Assembly: GCF_001719615.1 (NCBI RefSeq)
Contig: NZ_MDVX01000011.1
Span: 229,102-293,101 of the forward strand
From: Neptunicoccus sediminis
GTDB lineage: Bacteria > Pseudomonadota > Alphaproteobacteria > Rhodobacterales > Rhodobacteraceae
DNA: 64,000 bases
Reading direction: 5' to 3'
This document shows, in pieces, positions 18,216-28,670 of the stretch. The notes under the pieces are model-generated. The model made no database searches. It saw only the letters and a list, made by a program, of their open reading frames with translations, and was not told the origin of the DNA. The first letter of the stretch is position 1. Each line of letters opens with the position of its first letter. A program made the translations under genes and the position numbers.

Positions 18216-19082
18216 TCAGGCGTCCAGATTCTTGCCAACAATGCGCATCAGGAAGACGGCCATGATGTTTGCAAGGATGACGGCATAGATGCCACCGGCA
18301 GAGCCAAGACCGATGTTCTGGCTTTCCAGTACGCGTTGATAGATCAGATAGGTCAGTGTGCGGGTGCCGAAGCTGCCTTGGGTGGTCACAAAGATTTCGG
18401 CAAAGATCGACAGCAGGAAAATGGTCTGGATCAGCACAACGATCGTGATTGCCCGGGACAGGTGGGGCAGGGTGATATAGCCAAAGCGGGACAGGGGCGG
18501 GGCTCCGTCCATTTCGGCGGCTTCCAGTTGCTCGCTGTCAAGGGACTGGATCGCGGTCAGCAGGATCAGCGTTGCGAAGGGCAGCCACTGCCACGATACG
18601 ATCATCACGATAGAGCCGAGCGACGCCTGACTGAGCCACTCTACCGGCGTCAGTCCGAAGGCCTGCCACAGATGGGCAAACAACCCGTTCACCGGGTCCA
18701 TAAACATGTTCTTCCAGACCAATGCGCTTACCGTGGGCATCACAAAGAAGGGCGCAATGACAAGGATGCGGACAATACCCTGTCCCCACATCGGCTGGTC
18801 CAGCAGGATGGCAAGCAACACGCCGAAAACGACGGTGATGAACAGGACGCCCAGAACAATCACCAGTGTTGCTGTGACGGAGGGCCAGAAGGCGCTGGAG
18901 GTGACAAAGCGGATGTAGTTGTCAAAACCGACCCATCCGAGGTCTCCGCCCCGCATTGGCAGGTATTTCTTGAAAGAGAAAAACAACGTCATTGTCAGCG
19001 GGACCAGCATCCAGCCCAAAAGCAGGATCACTGCGGGGGCCATCATCATGCGGGCAGCGGATCGGGAATGTTGGGTCGCCAT
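18216..19082 (-). CDS. smoF: Polyol ABC transporter permease (SmoF type)
   Basis: MalF-like permease, 288 residues, with a GAGGAG ribosome site before ATG 19082. Hydrophobic segments begin at MMMAPAVILLLGWMLVPLTMTLFFSFKKY, and the coupling loop is EAAEMDGAPPLSRFGYITLPHLSRAI near 195-220. It lies after the hairpin that follows smoE and 13 bp before the smoG start. Confidence 0.9.
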   Translation of the reverse strand: MATQHSRSAARMMMAPAVILLLGWMLVPLTMTLFFSFKKYLPMRGGDLGWVGFDNYIRFVTSSAFWPSVTATLVIVLGVLFITVVFGVLLAILLDQPMWGQGIVRILVIAPFFVMPTVSALVWKNMFMDPVNGLFAHLWQAFGLTPVEWLSQASLGSIVMIVSWQWLPFATLILLTAIQSLDSEQLEAAEMDGAPPLSRFGYITLPHLSRAITIVVLIQTIFLLSIFAEIFVTTQGSFGTRTLTYLIYQRVLESQNIGLGSAGGIYAVILANIMAVFLMRIVGKNLDA

Positions 19083-19165
19083 GACATATCTCCTCGCGCA
19101 GAAAGGGGCGCGGCTGTTTGCACGGGATCCGTGCAGTTGTTCTTGTCTGTCAGGAAAGGATATAA

Positions 19166-19212
19166 CACAGCCCGGGGCCCTGGTGTCCCGGGGATTGCCC
19201 CCGGGCTGTGTG
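19166..19212 (-). other. Strong hairpin between smoE and smoF
   Basis: A perfect 13-bp GC-rich stem (ACACAGCCCGGGG with CCCCGGGCTGTGT) lies between the two genes, immediately after the smoE stop. No T run follows, so it is more likely an RNA-stabilising or processing hairpin than a full terminator. It would favour smoE mRNA. Confidence 0.7.
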
Positions 19213-19217
19213 GAGGA

Positions 19218-20525
<1,308 letters not shown>

Positions 20526-20597
20526 CCCTAGTCCTCCCTTGGTGAATCAGATGCTGCGATCACCCTAGAGTAAATCTTATCGCGGTGTCAATTGTAT

Positions 20598-20613
20598 TTT
20601 TACGCGCGTAAAA
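20598..20613. promoter_or_regulatory. LacI-type operator TTTTACGCGCGTAAAA upstream of smoE
   Basis: A perfect 16-bp palindrome with the central CpG-rich CGCG core expected for LacI-family proteins. It lies between lacI's 3' end and smoE's start and shares the core TTTnCGCGCGnAAA with the second site at 21691-21704. Probably represses the polyol operon in the absence of inducer. Confidence 0.75.
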
Positions 20614-20621
20614 TTATGCAC

Positions 20622-21650
20622 TCAGGCGGAGGACCGCATGATCAAACGACCCTCGTAAAGCGTGGCCTCCCGGTCCCGCTTGGTGCGCCCGTGTTCGATC
20701 AGGTCAACCAGCGTATCCACACTGCGTTCTGTTATGGCGTCATAGTCCTGCGAAATCGTCGTCAGCGACGGACAGGTGTAGCGGGCGAAGGGGTGATCGT
20801 CGTGGCCTGCAATCCGAAGCGTGCAGTCCGGTGTAATGCCGACCTTGATCTCCAACTCGTATGCCGCAGCCATCAGGCCGATGGCCAGACGGTCGTTGCT
20901 GCACAAAATCGTCCGGCTCGGCAGATCACCCGACCCGAGCAGCTTTAGCCCGCCTTTGTAACCGATGTCTTCAAACTCCCAATCCTCCCCCTCGACGCGG
21001 ATGATATGGGGGGTATGGCCGAGCTCTTCCATCGCTTGCGTATAGGCCGCGCGGCGCTTGTTTGCGTTCGGGTTGACCGGCGGCATCTCGAAAAAACAGG
21101 GCGGCTCTCCGGTGCGGCAGAGATACTCCACCATCAAAGGCACGGACTGAAAATTGTTGGACCCGATAAAGGTCGCGCCGATGCCTTCGAGATTGCTATC
21201 CACCAGAACGGTCGGGATTTCCTTGCAAAAGGCTTCCAGTTTCTTCTTGTGGGTCGCCCGTCCAATCGGTGCCATCAAAACACCCGCAGGGCGCATGGAG
21301 CGCAGAATCTCAAGGATCTCCACTTCATGATCGGGGCTACCGTGAGAGCTGAAGGTTGAGGGGGAGAACCCCGCCTCGATACAGCACCGCTCCAGCTTGC
21401 GGGCCACTTCGGAAAAGAACGGATCGGCCACATAGGGCACGACGATGCCGATATTTTTGGTGATCCGGCGGTTCTGGTTTACCGCGTAAAGATTGGGGCG
21501 GAAGTCATATTTTTTCAGCGCTGTCTCAATTTTCTGGCGGGTAGACGCACGCACGCTGGTCGGCTCGTTAAAGTACTTTGAGACTGTCGGACGGGACACG
21601 CCGCAGATGGCGGAGAATTCTTCCATGTTCCGTATTTTATGTCCAACCAT
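20622..21650 (-). CDS. LacI-family transcriptional regulator of the polyol operon
   Basis: Repressor of 342 residues. The N-terminal helix-turn-helix and hinge are MEEFSAICGVSRPTVSKYFNEPTSVRASTRQKIETALKKYDFRPN (9-53), followed by a periplasmic-binding-like effector domain (NIGIVVPYVADPFFSEVARKLE ... GHDDHPFARYTCPSLTTISQDYDAITERSVDTL). ATG 21650 has AAGGAC 6 bp upstream. One palindromic operator precedes its own gene and another precedes smoE, so autoregulation and control of the polyol genes are likely. Confidence 0.92.
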   Translation of the reverse strand: MVGHKIRNMEEFSAICGVSRPTVSKYFNEPTSVRASTRQKIETALKKYDFRPNLYAVNQNRRITKNIGIVVPYVADPFFSEVARKLERCCIEAGFSPSTFSSHGSPDHEVEILEILRSMRPAGVLMAPIGRATHKKKLEAFCKEIPTVLVDSNLEGIGATFIGSNNFQSVPLMVEYLCRTGEPPCFFEMPPVNPNANKRRAAYTQAMEELGHTPHIIRVEGEDWEFEDIGYKGGLKLLGSGDLPSRTILCSNDRLAIGLMAAAYELEIKVGITPDCTLRIAGHDDHPFARYTCPSLTTISQDYDAITERSVDTLVDLIEHGRTKRDREATLYEGRLIMRSSA

Positions 21651-21690
21651 CGGGTGTCCTTGATAAAGCTACACTGCTGCAAAATGAAAT

Positions 21691-21704
21691 TTTCCGCGCG
21701 GAAA
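21691..21704. promoter_or_regulatory. LacI-type operator TTTCCGCGCGGAAA upstream of lacI
   Basis: Perfect 14-bp palindrome 41 bp upstream of the LacI-family start, sharing TTTnCGCGCGnAAA with the smoE site. Indicates autoregulation. Confidence 0.7.
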
Positions 21705-21821
21705 GTTATACTGTGTTACAATCACGCTGTGGTCAACAGAGCAAGACAGTAAATGCAAATACCAGCGCGGGAATTTGCAGATAGTTTTCGCGTATAGAGG
21801 GAATTATCAACCAGAGGTAGA

Positions 21822-22991
21822 TTAATCCGACAACGGCAGGCGCCGCTCTATGATTCGCGACAGAATGCTGGCGCCGACCGGAAGAATATCATCATCCAGC
21901 GTATAGGCGGGGTTGTGCACAGACACGGTTCCGCTGTGCCCAAGCGTACAATAAGCCCCCGGCACCACCTTTAGCATATCTGCAAAATCCTCGCTGCCTG
22001 TGCGCAATTCGTCGGATCGTTCGATCAGATCGCGGCCGACGATTTCAGCGGCGGCGTCCAGCATCGCTTCGGAGAGATCCGCATCATTCATCAGCACGTC
22101 AAACACGTTCCAGATCTTCACGTCTATCTCAATCCCGTGGGCCTGCGCCATGCCCGTACAAATTTCGCTGATCCGCTGCTCTACCAGATCGCGTACCTCA
22201 TCGTGAAAGTAGCGAACCGTTCCGGTCAGTGTGGCAGAGGCTGGCACGACATTATAGGCGTTGCCCGAATTGAAGGTCGTCACCGACAGCACAGCAGGTT
22301 TGGTCGGGGCAACGTTGCGGCTGACGATAGATTGCAGTTCCCCCACCAGTGACGCGGCAATGACAATAGTATCCCGTCCCGCATGCGGCATGGCAGCGTG
22401 GCTGCCGATGCCGTTCACCGTGATGTCAAAGAAACTGGCCCCTGCCATCGCTGCGCCGGGTTTCACGCTGACGTGGTTGGGCCGACCATTGGGATTGTTG
22501 TGCATCCCGTAGATTTCATCGCAGGGAAACTTCTCAAACAGGCCATCAGCAATCATCGTGCGGGCGCCGCCCAATCCTTCTTCGGCGGGTTGAAACACCA
22601 GCACGGCCGTGCCGTCGAAATCACGGGTCTGCGCCAGATATTTCGCAGCCCCCAGCAGCATTGTAGTGTGGCTGTCGTGGCCACAAGCATGCATCACCCC
22701 CGGCGTTTTGGAGGCATACGGCAGGTTGGTGGTTTCATGGATCGGCAGCGCGTCCATATCGGCCCGTAACCCGATGCGTTTGGGGCCTTTTCCCTTGCCG
22801 TGGATCAGACCGACAACGCCGGTGGTGGCCAGTCCGCTATGGACTTCATCCACGCCGTATTCTTTCAACAGGTTTTGCACGATCCCACTGGTGCGGTGTT
22901 CTTGAAAGCCAAGCTCGGGGTGGGCGTGAAGGTCGCGCCGGATTTCGGTCAGGGTCTCGGCGTGGTCGGCAATCCGGGGCAATACGGGCAT
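21822..22991 (-). CDS. M20D-family amidohydrolase (N-acyl amino acid / hippurate hydrolase type)
   Basis: Cytosolic metal-dependent amidohydrolase of 389 residues. Family motifs are RRDLHAHPELGFQEHRTS at the N-terminus, MHACGHDSHTTML (metal Cys/His/Asp), FQPAEEGLGGARTMIADGLF (Glu pair), GMHNNP and a C-terminal TLGHSG. ATG 22991 has AAGGA about 8 bp upstream and is the normal family start. It follows a leftward iclR gene by 91 bp and is divergent from a TAXI-TRAP transporter. Likely hydrolyses an imported N-acylated or amide compound. Confidence 0.9.
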   Translation of the reverse strand: MPVLPRIADHAETLTEIRRDLHAHPELGFQEHRTSGIVQNLLKEYGVDEVHSGLATTGVVGLIHGKGKGPKRIGLRADMDALPIHETTNLPYASKTPGVMHACGHDSHTTMLLGAAKYLAQTRDFDGTAVLVFQPAEEGLGGARTMIADGLFEKFPCDEIYGMHNNPNGRPNHVSVKPGAAMAGASFFDITVNGIGSHAAMPHAGRDTIVIAASLVGELQSIVSRNVAPTKPAVLSVTTFNSGNAYNVVPASATLTGTVRYFHDEVRDLVEQRISEICTGMAQAHGIEIDVKIWNVFDVLMNDADLSEAMLDAAAEIVGRDLIERSDELRTGSEDFADMLKVVPGAYCTLGHSGTVSVHNPAYTLDDDILPVGASILSRIIERRLPLSD

Positions 22992-23082
22992 GGTCTGGTC
23001 CTTGCTGGTTTGGTGCACTTTAATCCGCGCACCACAGGTTGACCAGAGAAGAGCCGACAGGAATGGAAACACCCCTTACAGG

Positions 23083-23889
23083 TCACAGGGACGGCAGCAA
23101 TAGGTTCGGATGCTCTGCGGCCAGTTGCCTGCCGATAATCTCTGCGGTTGAACGCAAGCGGTCCAAATGCGCTGCCACGACACGATCCGTTTCATACTGC
23201 TCGGCCAGCCACACCAGACTGACGGCGCCAACGGTTTCAGCGCCGGACCGTATCGCAACGCTGATCGCCGTTGGCACACCGCCGTAATCCACCGCGCGAC
23301 CCCAATACCCTTTTTCCCGCGCTGCGAACCCTGTCTTACGGATGCTGTCAACTTTGGCTGGATATTCAAGTGCTGCGGTCCGGTCCGACCCTGTCAGTGT
23401 GGCCATTAACCTTGTGGTACACCGGTTGCGGGTTTCTTCGTTTAGCGAGGCCAGAAAAACGCAGCCAAGGGCCGAGCGGAACGGAGAGGGGCGATAGCCG
23501 ATACAGTCAGGAAAAATCCCGTGCAGCGAAAACTGGCGGGTGGTGTCCACGATCTCCAGTCGTCCGTCCCCGATTGAAGCGGCCAGATCAACCCCGAGAC
23601 CCGTTGTGTTGGACAGTTCGACAATGGGACTGCTGCCGGATTCCACAAGTGCGTCAATCAGCACGGGTGCGGCCTGCATGCGGGGAAAGCGCGGCCCCAT
23701 ACGGTAGCGTTTGTCGTTGCGGCTTTGGGACAGCCAGCGGCGTGCAACCAGCGTTCCACAAATCCGCAGCACGGTCGGTTTGGGCAATCCGGTCTGCGCC
23801 GCCAGAAACGCCAGAGAGCAAACGCCGATTTCCGACACCACTTCGAGAATTTCCATACTGCGCTCAACCGAGCGGTTTGATTTCGTCAT
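23083..23889 (-). CDS. IclR-family transcriptional regulator
   Basis: Regulator of 268 residues. The N-terminal helix-turn-helix is SLAFLAAQTGLPKPTVLRICGTLVARRWLSQSRNDKRYRMGP, and the effector domain includes LGVDLAASIGDGRLEIVDTTRQF, YRPSPFRSALGCVFLASL and AVDYGGVPTAISVAI. ATG 23889 is preferred to an in-frame codon at 23997 because the product then begins MTKSNRSVERSMEILEVVSEI. It is divergent from the TAXI-TRAP genes and upstream of the M20D gene, so both are its probable targets. Confidence 0.88.
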   Translation of the reverse strand: MTKSNRSVERSMEILEVVSEIGVCSLAFLAAQTGLPKPTVLRICGTLVARRWLSQSRNDKRYRMGPRFPRMQAAPVLIDALVESGSSPIVELSNTTGLGVDLAASIGDGRLEIVDTTRQFSLHGIFPDCIGYRPSPFRSALGCVFLASLNEETRNRCTTRLMATLTGSDRTAALEYPAKVDSIRKTGFAAREKGYWGRAVDYGGVPTAISVAIRSGAETVGAVSLVWLAEQYETDRVVAAHLDRLRSTAEIIGRQLAAEHPNLLLPSL

Positions 23890-23893
23890 TTCC

Positions 23894-23910
23894 GTTCCAC
23901 CTAGTGAAAC
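23894..23910. promoter_or_regulatory. Near-palindrome GTTCCAC-CTA-GTGAAAC abutting iclR start
   Basis: Seven-base arms with one mismatch and a 3-bp centre, four bases upstream of the iclR start codon. Symmetry and position suggest an autoregulatory IclR site, but the evidence is only motif form. Confidence 0.35.
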
Positions 23911-24013
23911 GCAGTCTCGACTATAAACTTTGGTATGTCTAGTTAGTCGCAGAAGAATCACCGTATCCTGCAGAGATGTGCGACCGGAGATGATCATGGA
24001 GGAGAACTAACGG

Positions 24014-25882
24014 ATGGACCAAAACCTGCTTTCCCGATCCATAAACGGTGTGAGCCTGGCACTATCTGCCCTCATCATTGCCGTTGTGTTTTACGTTTCG
24101 GTTTTCGGCGTTTTTAGCGAATCCTATCTTCGCGTCGGTATGCTGCTGGTGGCCGGACTGCTGGTTCTGATGTTCCATTTCAGCGAGAGTCCGAAGATCT
24201 TTGACAAACTGGTCGCGGTGGTGACTGCGGGTTTTCTGGGGATTGCGGTCTGGCAATATTTCAAAGCCGCTGCCGAGATTGAAACGGGCCTTTACTTTCT
24301 GACAAATGCCGACATCTGGCTTGGCTGGCTCGGGCTGATCGCAGTGATCGAACTGACCCGCCGATCTGTTGGGATGGTGATGGCGAGCGTGGCTGCTATC
24401 GTGCTGATTTACGGGGCTTTAGGCCAACATGCACCCGGTTTCATGCGTCACGCTGGGATCACCTCGGAAGAGTTGATACAGGTGCTGTGGTATTCTTTTG
24501 ACGGTGTGTTCGGGCGACCGATGGCCACGGTGGTTTCGACGATTCTGATCTTCATTATTTTCGGCGCGGTGTTGGAGTTTCTGACCATCGACAAAGTGTT
24601 GGTAAAGCTGGCTCTGGCCGCGACGGGGCGGGTGCGCTCCGGTCCGGCGGCTGCGGCGACGGTGGCCAGCGGGTTGTTTGGAACAATTTCGGGCAGTGCG
24701 GTGGCCAATGTTGTGGGCACGGGTGTCATCACCATTCCGCTGATCAAGAAACGCGGTTTCAAAGCCCATTTTGCCGGCGCGGTTGAGGCTGCGGCCTCTA
24801 GTGGCGGGCAGATCACGCCGCCGATCATGGGCGCAGTGGCCTTTATTATGGCGGATGTGACAGGCCAGCCCTATTTGACGATTTGCGCCGCAGCGACTGT
24901 CCCTGCGATCCTGTATTACGCGGGTCTGTTCATGTCGATTTCAAGCGCGGCACGGGATATGGACCTAGAGGTCGCCCCCCCTGAGAAAATCCGCTTCAAC
25001 TGGCGTGAAGTTGCGCAGATCATTGTTTTCATGCTCTCGCTCACGGCGATTGTTGTGGCGATGGTGGGCGGTGCGTCTCCGGCCTATTCCGGCTTTATCG
25101 GTGTTGCTTTTGCTGTGGTCTTCGGCTTTGCCCTGCGCCCCGGCCTGCTGGCGGATTTGCAGTCCTGGGTTCGGTTTATCCGGTCTGCAGGGATGATTTC
25201 GGCGCAACTGGTGGTGATTGTGGGTGCGGTTGGCATTATTATCGGCATCCTGAACCTTACCGGCGTTGGCCTGCGGTTTGCGTCTCTTGTGGCAAGCTAT
25301 GCCGACGGGCAGTTGCTGGTTTCGCTGCTGTTGATGGCGCTGGCCTGTCTGTTTCTCGGTATGGGGATGCCAACGGTTCCGGCCTATCTGATCATTGTGC
25401 TGGTGATGGGGCCTGCATTGCAGCGTCTTGGCGTGCCGATCATTCACACCCATATGTTCGTGCTATATTTCGGTGTGCTATCCGCCGTGACCCCGCCGGT
25501 TGCGCTGGCCGCATTTGCGGCGGCCCCGATCGCCCGCTCCGGTGCCATGCGCACAGCGGTTGAGGCATCCCGACTTGCCTTGCCGGGGTTCGTCATCCCC
25601 TTCGCCTTCATCTACCAGCCTGCCATGCTGCTTGGCACCGGCTACAGCTTGCTGGAATCTGCGCAGTCCATCCTGTTTGTCGGCTTTGCCGTGCTGCTGA
25701 TTTCGCGGGCCTGTTATCCGGCCCGTGGCAAGAAACGCTATGCCCCACTGGGACTGGGCATTGCGGTGGCGCTTTTGTTCTTTGGGCCAACCGTGTCCTG
25801 GATCGCAGTCGCAGCTGGCGTTGCGCTTTGGTCTGTATCGCGGTTCGGCGCTGTACTTACCCCTGAAAATTCACACACCTGA
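24014..25882 (+). CDS. TRAP transporter fused permease (DctQM fusion, TAXI type)
   Basis: Inner-membrane permease of 622 residues in which the small (4-TM) and large (12-TM) TRAP subunits are fused, as usual for TAXI systems. The N-terminal third is DctQ-like. The DctM part shows GAVLEFLTIDKVLVKLALAATGRVRSGPAAAATVASGLFGTISGSAVANVVGTGVITIPLIK and AASSGGQITPPIMGAVAFIM, then a second half with GMGMPTVPAYLIIVLVMGPAL and SAVTPPVALAAFAAAPIA. A strong GGAGGAG site precedes ATG 24014. Uptake is sodium or proton driven and requires the binding protein encoded 12 bp downstream. Confidence 0.95.
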   Translation: MDQNLLSRSINGVSLALSALIIAVVFYVSVFGVFSESYLRVGMLLVAGLLVLMFHFSESPKIFDKLVAVVTAGFLGIAVWQYFKAAAEIETGLYFLTNADIWLGWLGLIAVIELTRRSVGMVMASVAAIVLIYGALGQHAPGFMRHAGITSEELIQVLWYSFDGVFGRPMATVVSTILIFIIFGAVLEFLTIDKVLVKLALAATGRVRSGPAAAATVASGLFGTISGSAVANVVGTGVITIPLIKKRGFKAHFAGAVEAAASSGGQITPPIMGAVAFIMADVTGQPYLTICAAATVPAILYYAGLFMSISSAARDMDLEVAPPEKIRFNWREVAQIIVFMLSLTAIVVAMVGGASPAYSGFIGVAFAVVFGFALRPGLLADLQSWVRFIRSAGMISAQLVVIVGAVGIIIGILNLTGVGLRFASLVASYADGQLLVSLLLMALACLFLGMGMPTVPAYLIIVLVMGPALQRLGVPIIHTHMFVLYFGVLSAVTPPVALAAFAAAPIARSGAMRTAVEASRLALPGFVIPFAFIYQPAMLLGTGYSLLESAQSILFVGFAVLLISRACYPARGKKRYAPLGLGIAVALLFFGPTVSWIAVAAGVALWSVSRFGAVLTPENSHT

Positions 25883-25894
25883 GGAGGAATTTGA

Positions 25895-26926
25895 ATGACT
25901 GAAACAACACTGACCCGTCGCGGCCTGCTGGCCGGAACTGCCGGCGTTGCGGCGCTGGCTGCGCTGCCGAAAGGCGCCTTCGCCAAGGAGTTGCTGCGCA
26001 TGTCCACGCTTGGGCCGGGCACCAGTCCGAACCTTGTGATGACCACATTTGCCAATGTGGTGAACAAATCCCTGCCGGATTATGAAATTCAGCTGAACGC
26101 CACAGGCGCAGCTACCCGTCACGTGCTTGAAGTGGCAATGGGGCGCAGCGATTTTTGCATGTCCTCTCCGGCCATTCACGCGCTGATGCGCAACAAGGCG
26201 GCGATGTATGCGAAAATCGATCAAGCGCCTGAGCTGGTAAAGAAACTGCGCACTGTGTTGAACTTCCCGATGGGGGTTTACCACATCGCGGTTTACGGCG
26301 ATTCCGGCATCACCTCGCTGGATCAGATCAAAGGCAAGCGTGTCTTCCTTGGACCACCGGGCGGTGCGGCCTATGCAACCATGTCGCGTCTGTTCAAGGC
26401 TGTGACAGGTCTGGAAGAGGGCACGGATTATGAAGCGGTAAAACTCGGCTGGGACGCAGCAACCGCAGCATTTCAGGACGGGAACCTTGATGTCTACTGT
26501 AACCCGACCAACGCGCCGAGCCCTGCGCTGACGCAAATCGCTGTAACCAACAAGATCCGGTTCCTTGGCATTCCGGCAGACAAGCTGGAAACCGAAGCGG
26601 TTCAGAAACTGGTGGGTCGTCCGGGCTTTAGCGCGGCAACCCTGCCTGCGGGCGTTTACGGCGACAACCAGCAGAATGAATCCGATGTGACCACGCTTGG
26701 CGTGACTGTGGCGATCGTCACAAACGAGCAAGCGGATGAAGCTATGGTCTATGAGATGACCAAAGCCTTCTACGCCGGTGTTGCAGCTGAATCCGACACC
26801 TCTCCGTGGTTGCGTGCGGTCACACCCCAAGGTGCGGTGCAGGACATCAACCTGCCCCTGCATCCAGGCAGCTTGCGCGCATTGACGGAACTGGGCATCG
26901 AAATTCCCGATGCTGCCAAAGGCTGA
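25895..26926 (+). CDS. TAXI-family TRAP solute-binding protein
   Basis: Periplasmic binding protein of 343 residues that delivers ligand to the fused permease. The N-terminus MTETTLTRRGLLAGTAGVAALAALPKGAFA has the RRG-L-L pattern of a Tat-type signal. Family features are LRMSTLGPGTSPNLVMTTFANVVN, GAATRHVLEVAMGRSDFCMSSPA and GKRVFLGPPGGAAYATMSRLFKAVTG. The ligand is not known; the family takes up glutamate or other organic acids. It is followed by a hairpin and a sulfatase-like gene. Confidence 0.93.
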   Translation: MTETTLTRRGLLAGTAGVAALAALPKGAFAKELLRMSTLGPGTSPNLVMTTFANVVNKSLPDYEIQLNATGAATRHVLEVAMGRSDFCMSSPAIHALMRNKAAMYAKIDQAPELVKKLRTVLNFPMGVYHIAVYGDSGITSLDQIKGKRVFLGPPGGAAYATMSRLFKAVTGLEEGTDYEAVKLGWDAATAAFQDGNLDVYCNPTNAPSPALTQIAVTNKIRFLGIPADKLETEAVQKLVGRPGFSAATLPAGVYGDNQQNESDVTTLGVTVAIVTNEQADEAMVYEMTKAFYAGVAAESDTSPWLRAVTPQGAVQDINLPLHPGSLRALTELGIEIPDAAKG

Positions 26927-26943
26927 TAAAGCCCGATGAAACA

Positions 26944-26968
26944 GGCCGGAGCTCCGAATGCTCCGGCC
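26944..26968 (+). other. Hairpin after TAXI binding-protein gene
   Basis: Perfect 9-bp GC-rich stem (GGCCGGAGC 26944-26952 with GCTCCGGCC 26960-26968) with a 7-nt loop, 17 bp after the stop. No T tract follows, so an attenuating or mRNA-protecting role between the binding protein and the sulfatase gene is inferred. Confidence 0.65.
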
Positions 26969-27025
26969 AGATCACACATAAAGACCGGACCAAAAAGGCC
27001 GGCGTCAGAAGACCGAGGGATCGTC

Positions 27026-28651
27026 ATGGCTAAAAACGTGCTTTTCATTATGTGCGACCAACTTCGCTGGGATTATCTGTCCTGCGCCGGACATCCCCAT
27101 CTGCACACCCCCCATATTGACGCGCTGGCCAAACGGGGCGTTCGCTTTGATCGCGCTTATGTGCAATCCACCATCTGCGGTCCCTCGCGGATGTCGTTTT
27201 ATACCGGACGCTATGTCAGCTCTCACGGGTCGACGTGGAATAACATTCCGCTCAAAGTCGGGGAGATGACACTGGGCGACCATCTGCGCCCCCTTGGCGT
27301 GCGCACAGCACTTTGCGGCAAAACGCATATGTCAGCGGATGTGGAAGGGATGAAACGTCTCGGCCTTGCACCGGACAGTGAAATCGGCGCACTGGTGGCA
27401 GAATGCGGATTTGAGCCATACGAGCGGGACGACGGTCTGCACCCGAGTGCTCGCAAACGCAAGCGTAACGAAAATTACGCGGAGTATATGAAGGAAAAAG
27501 GCTGGGACGACGAGAACCCTTGGGAGACTGTCGCCAACAGCGGTGAAGACGAAGAGGGCAACCTGCTGAGCGGCTGGTTCCTCGACAATTCGGACAAGGC
27601 GGCGCGGGCGGCTGAAGAAGACTCCGAGACACCCTATATCACCCGCCGCGCGATGGATTTCATCCGCGAGGCCGGCGATACCCCGTGGTGCCTGCACCTG
27701 AGCTATATCAAACCCCACTGGCCCTATATCGTGCCCGAACCCTATCACGATATGTACGGACCGCAGACCCATATGCCGGTTCTGCGCGATGCTGCTGAAC
27801 AGGACGATCCGCATCCGGTTTTCGGTGCGTTCATGGAAGAGCGCGTTTCAAAAGTCTTCACCAATGACACCACCCGCGCCAAGGTCATTGGTGCCTATAT
27901 GGGGTTGATCAAACAGATCGACGACCAGATGGGAGAGCTGATGCGCTTTCTCGACGAACAGGGGATCACGGATGAAACGATGATCATCTTTACCTCTGAT
28001 CACGGTGATTATCTGGGCGATCACTGGATGGGCGAAAAGGAGCTGTTCCACGATCCGTCCGCGCGGATTCCGCTGATCGTGGTCGATCCGTCACCCCAAG
28101 CGGATCAGACACGGGGCACGGTCAGCACTGCACTGGTCGAGGCAATCGACGTGGTGCCAACGATCCTCGATTACTATGACGGACCGGAGCTTGGCCATAT
28201 CATCGAAGGCAAATCCCTGCGTCCGCTGCTACACGGAGAGGCTCACGCGCTGCGGGAGTTTGTGATTTCCGAATACGACTATTCCTTCCGCCGCGCCCGC
28301 CGTAATCTGGGTGTCGACGTGAAGGATGCCAACCTGACGATGTTGTTTGACGGGCGCTGGAAATATATCTTTTCCGAAGGTTTCCGCCCGATGTTGTTTG
28401 ATCTTCAGGAAGACCCGAACGAATTTTTCGATCTGGGCGGCGATCCGGCCTATGACACGGAATGCGCCCGCCTGAATGGGCTGTTGTTCCAGTGGAACCG
28501 GCGCATCAGCCAGCGCACAACCATGTCCCACGCCGAAATCGAAAAACGCGGTGTTTATTTGAGCGAGGCAAAGGCAGGCGTTATTATCGGTTTTGCAACG
28601 CAAGAGGATTTGAACGACGCCCTGTCGCGCATTGACGAGCCGGAGGAATAA
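27026..28651 (+). CDS. Sulfatase-family hydrolase (arylsulfatase / phosphonate monoester hydrolase-like)
   Basis: Alkaline-phosphatase-superfamily hydrolase of 541 residues. MAKNVLFIMCDQLRWDYLSC provides the first metal Asp (D11), and C51 in TICGPSR is the CxPxR site whose Cys is converted to formylglycine. GKTHM, LSYIKPHWPY and TSDHGDYLGDHWMGEKELFHD are the remaining metal and substrate motifs. No signal peptide is seen, so it is cytoplasmic, acting on an imported sulfate ester, sulfamate or phosphonate/phosphate ester. ATG 27026 has GAGGGA upstream. Co-directional with the TAXI-TRAP genes, suggesting the transporter brings its substrate. An FGly-generating enzyme is not in the window. Confidence 0.88.
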   Translation: MAKNVLFIMCDQLRWDYLSCAGHPHLHTPHIDALAKRGVRFDRAYVQSTICGPSRMSFYTGRYVSSHGSTWNNIPLKVGEMTLGDHLRPLGVRTALCGKTHMSADVEGMKRLGLAPDSEIGALVAECGFEPYERDDGLHPSARKRKRNENYAEYMKEKGWDDENPWETVANSGEDEEGNLLSGWFLDNSDKAARAAEEDSETPYITRRAMDFIREAGDTPWCLHLSYIKPHWPYIVPEPYHDMYGPQTHMPVLRDAAEQDDPHPVFGAFMEERVSKVFTNDTTRAKVIGAYMGLIKQIDDQMGELMRFLDEQGITDETMIIFTSDHGDYLGDHWMGEKELFHDPSARIPLIVVDPSPQADQTRGTVSTALVEAIDVVPTILDYYDGPELGHIIEGKSLRPLLHGEAHALREFVISEYDYSFRRARRNLGVDVKDANLTMLFDGRWKYIFSEGFRPMLFDLQEDPNEFFDLGGDPAYDTECARLNGLLFQWNRRISQRTTMSHAEIEKRGVYLSEAKAGVIIGFATQEDLNDALSRIDEPEE

Positions 28652-28670
28652 TCCGGCCCGTCCGTCCGGT

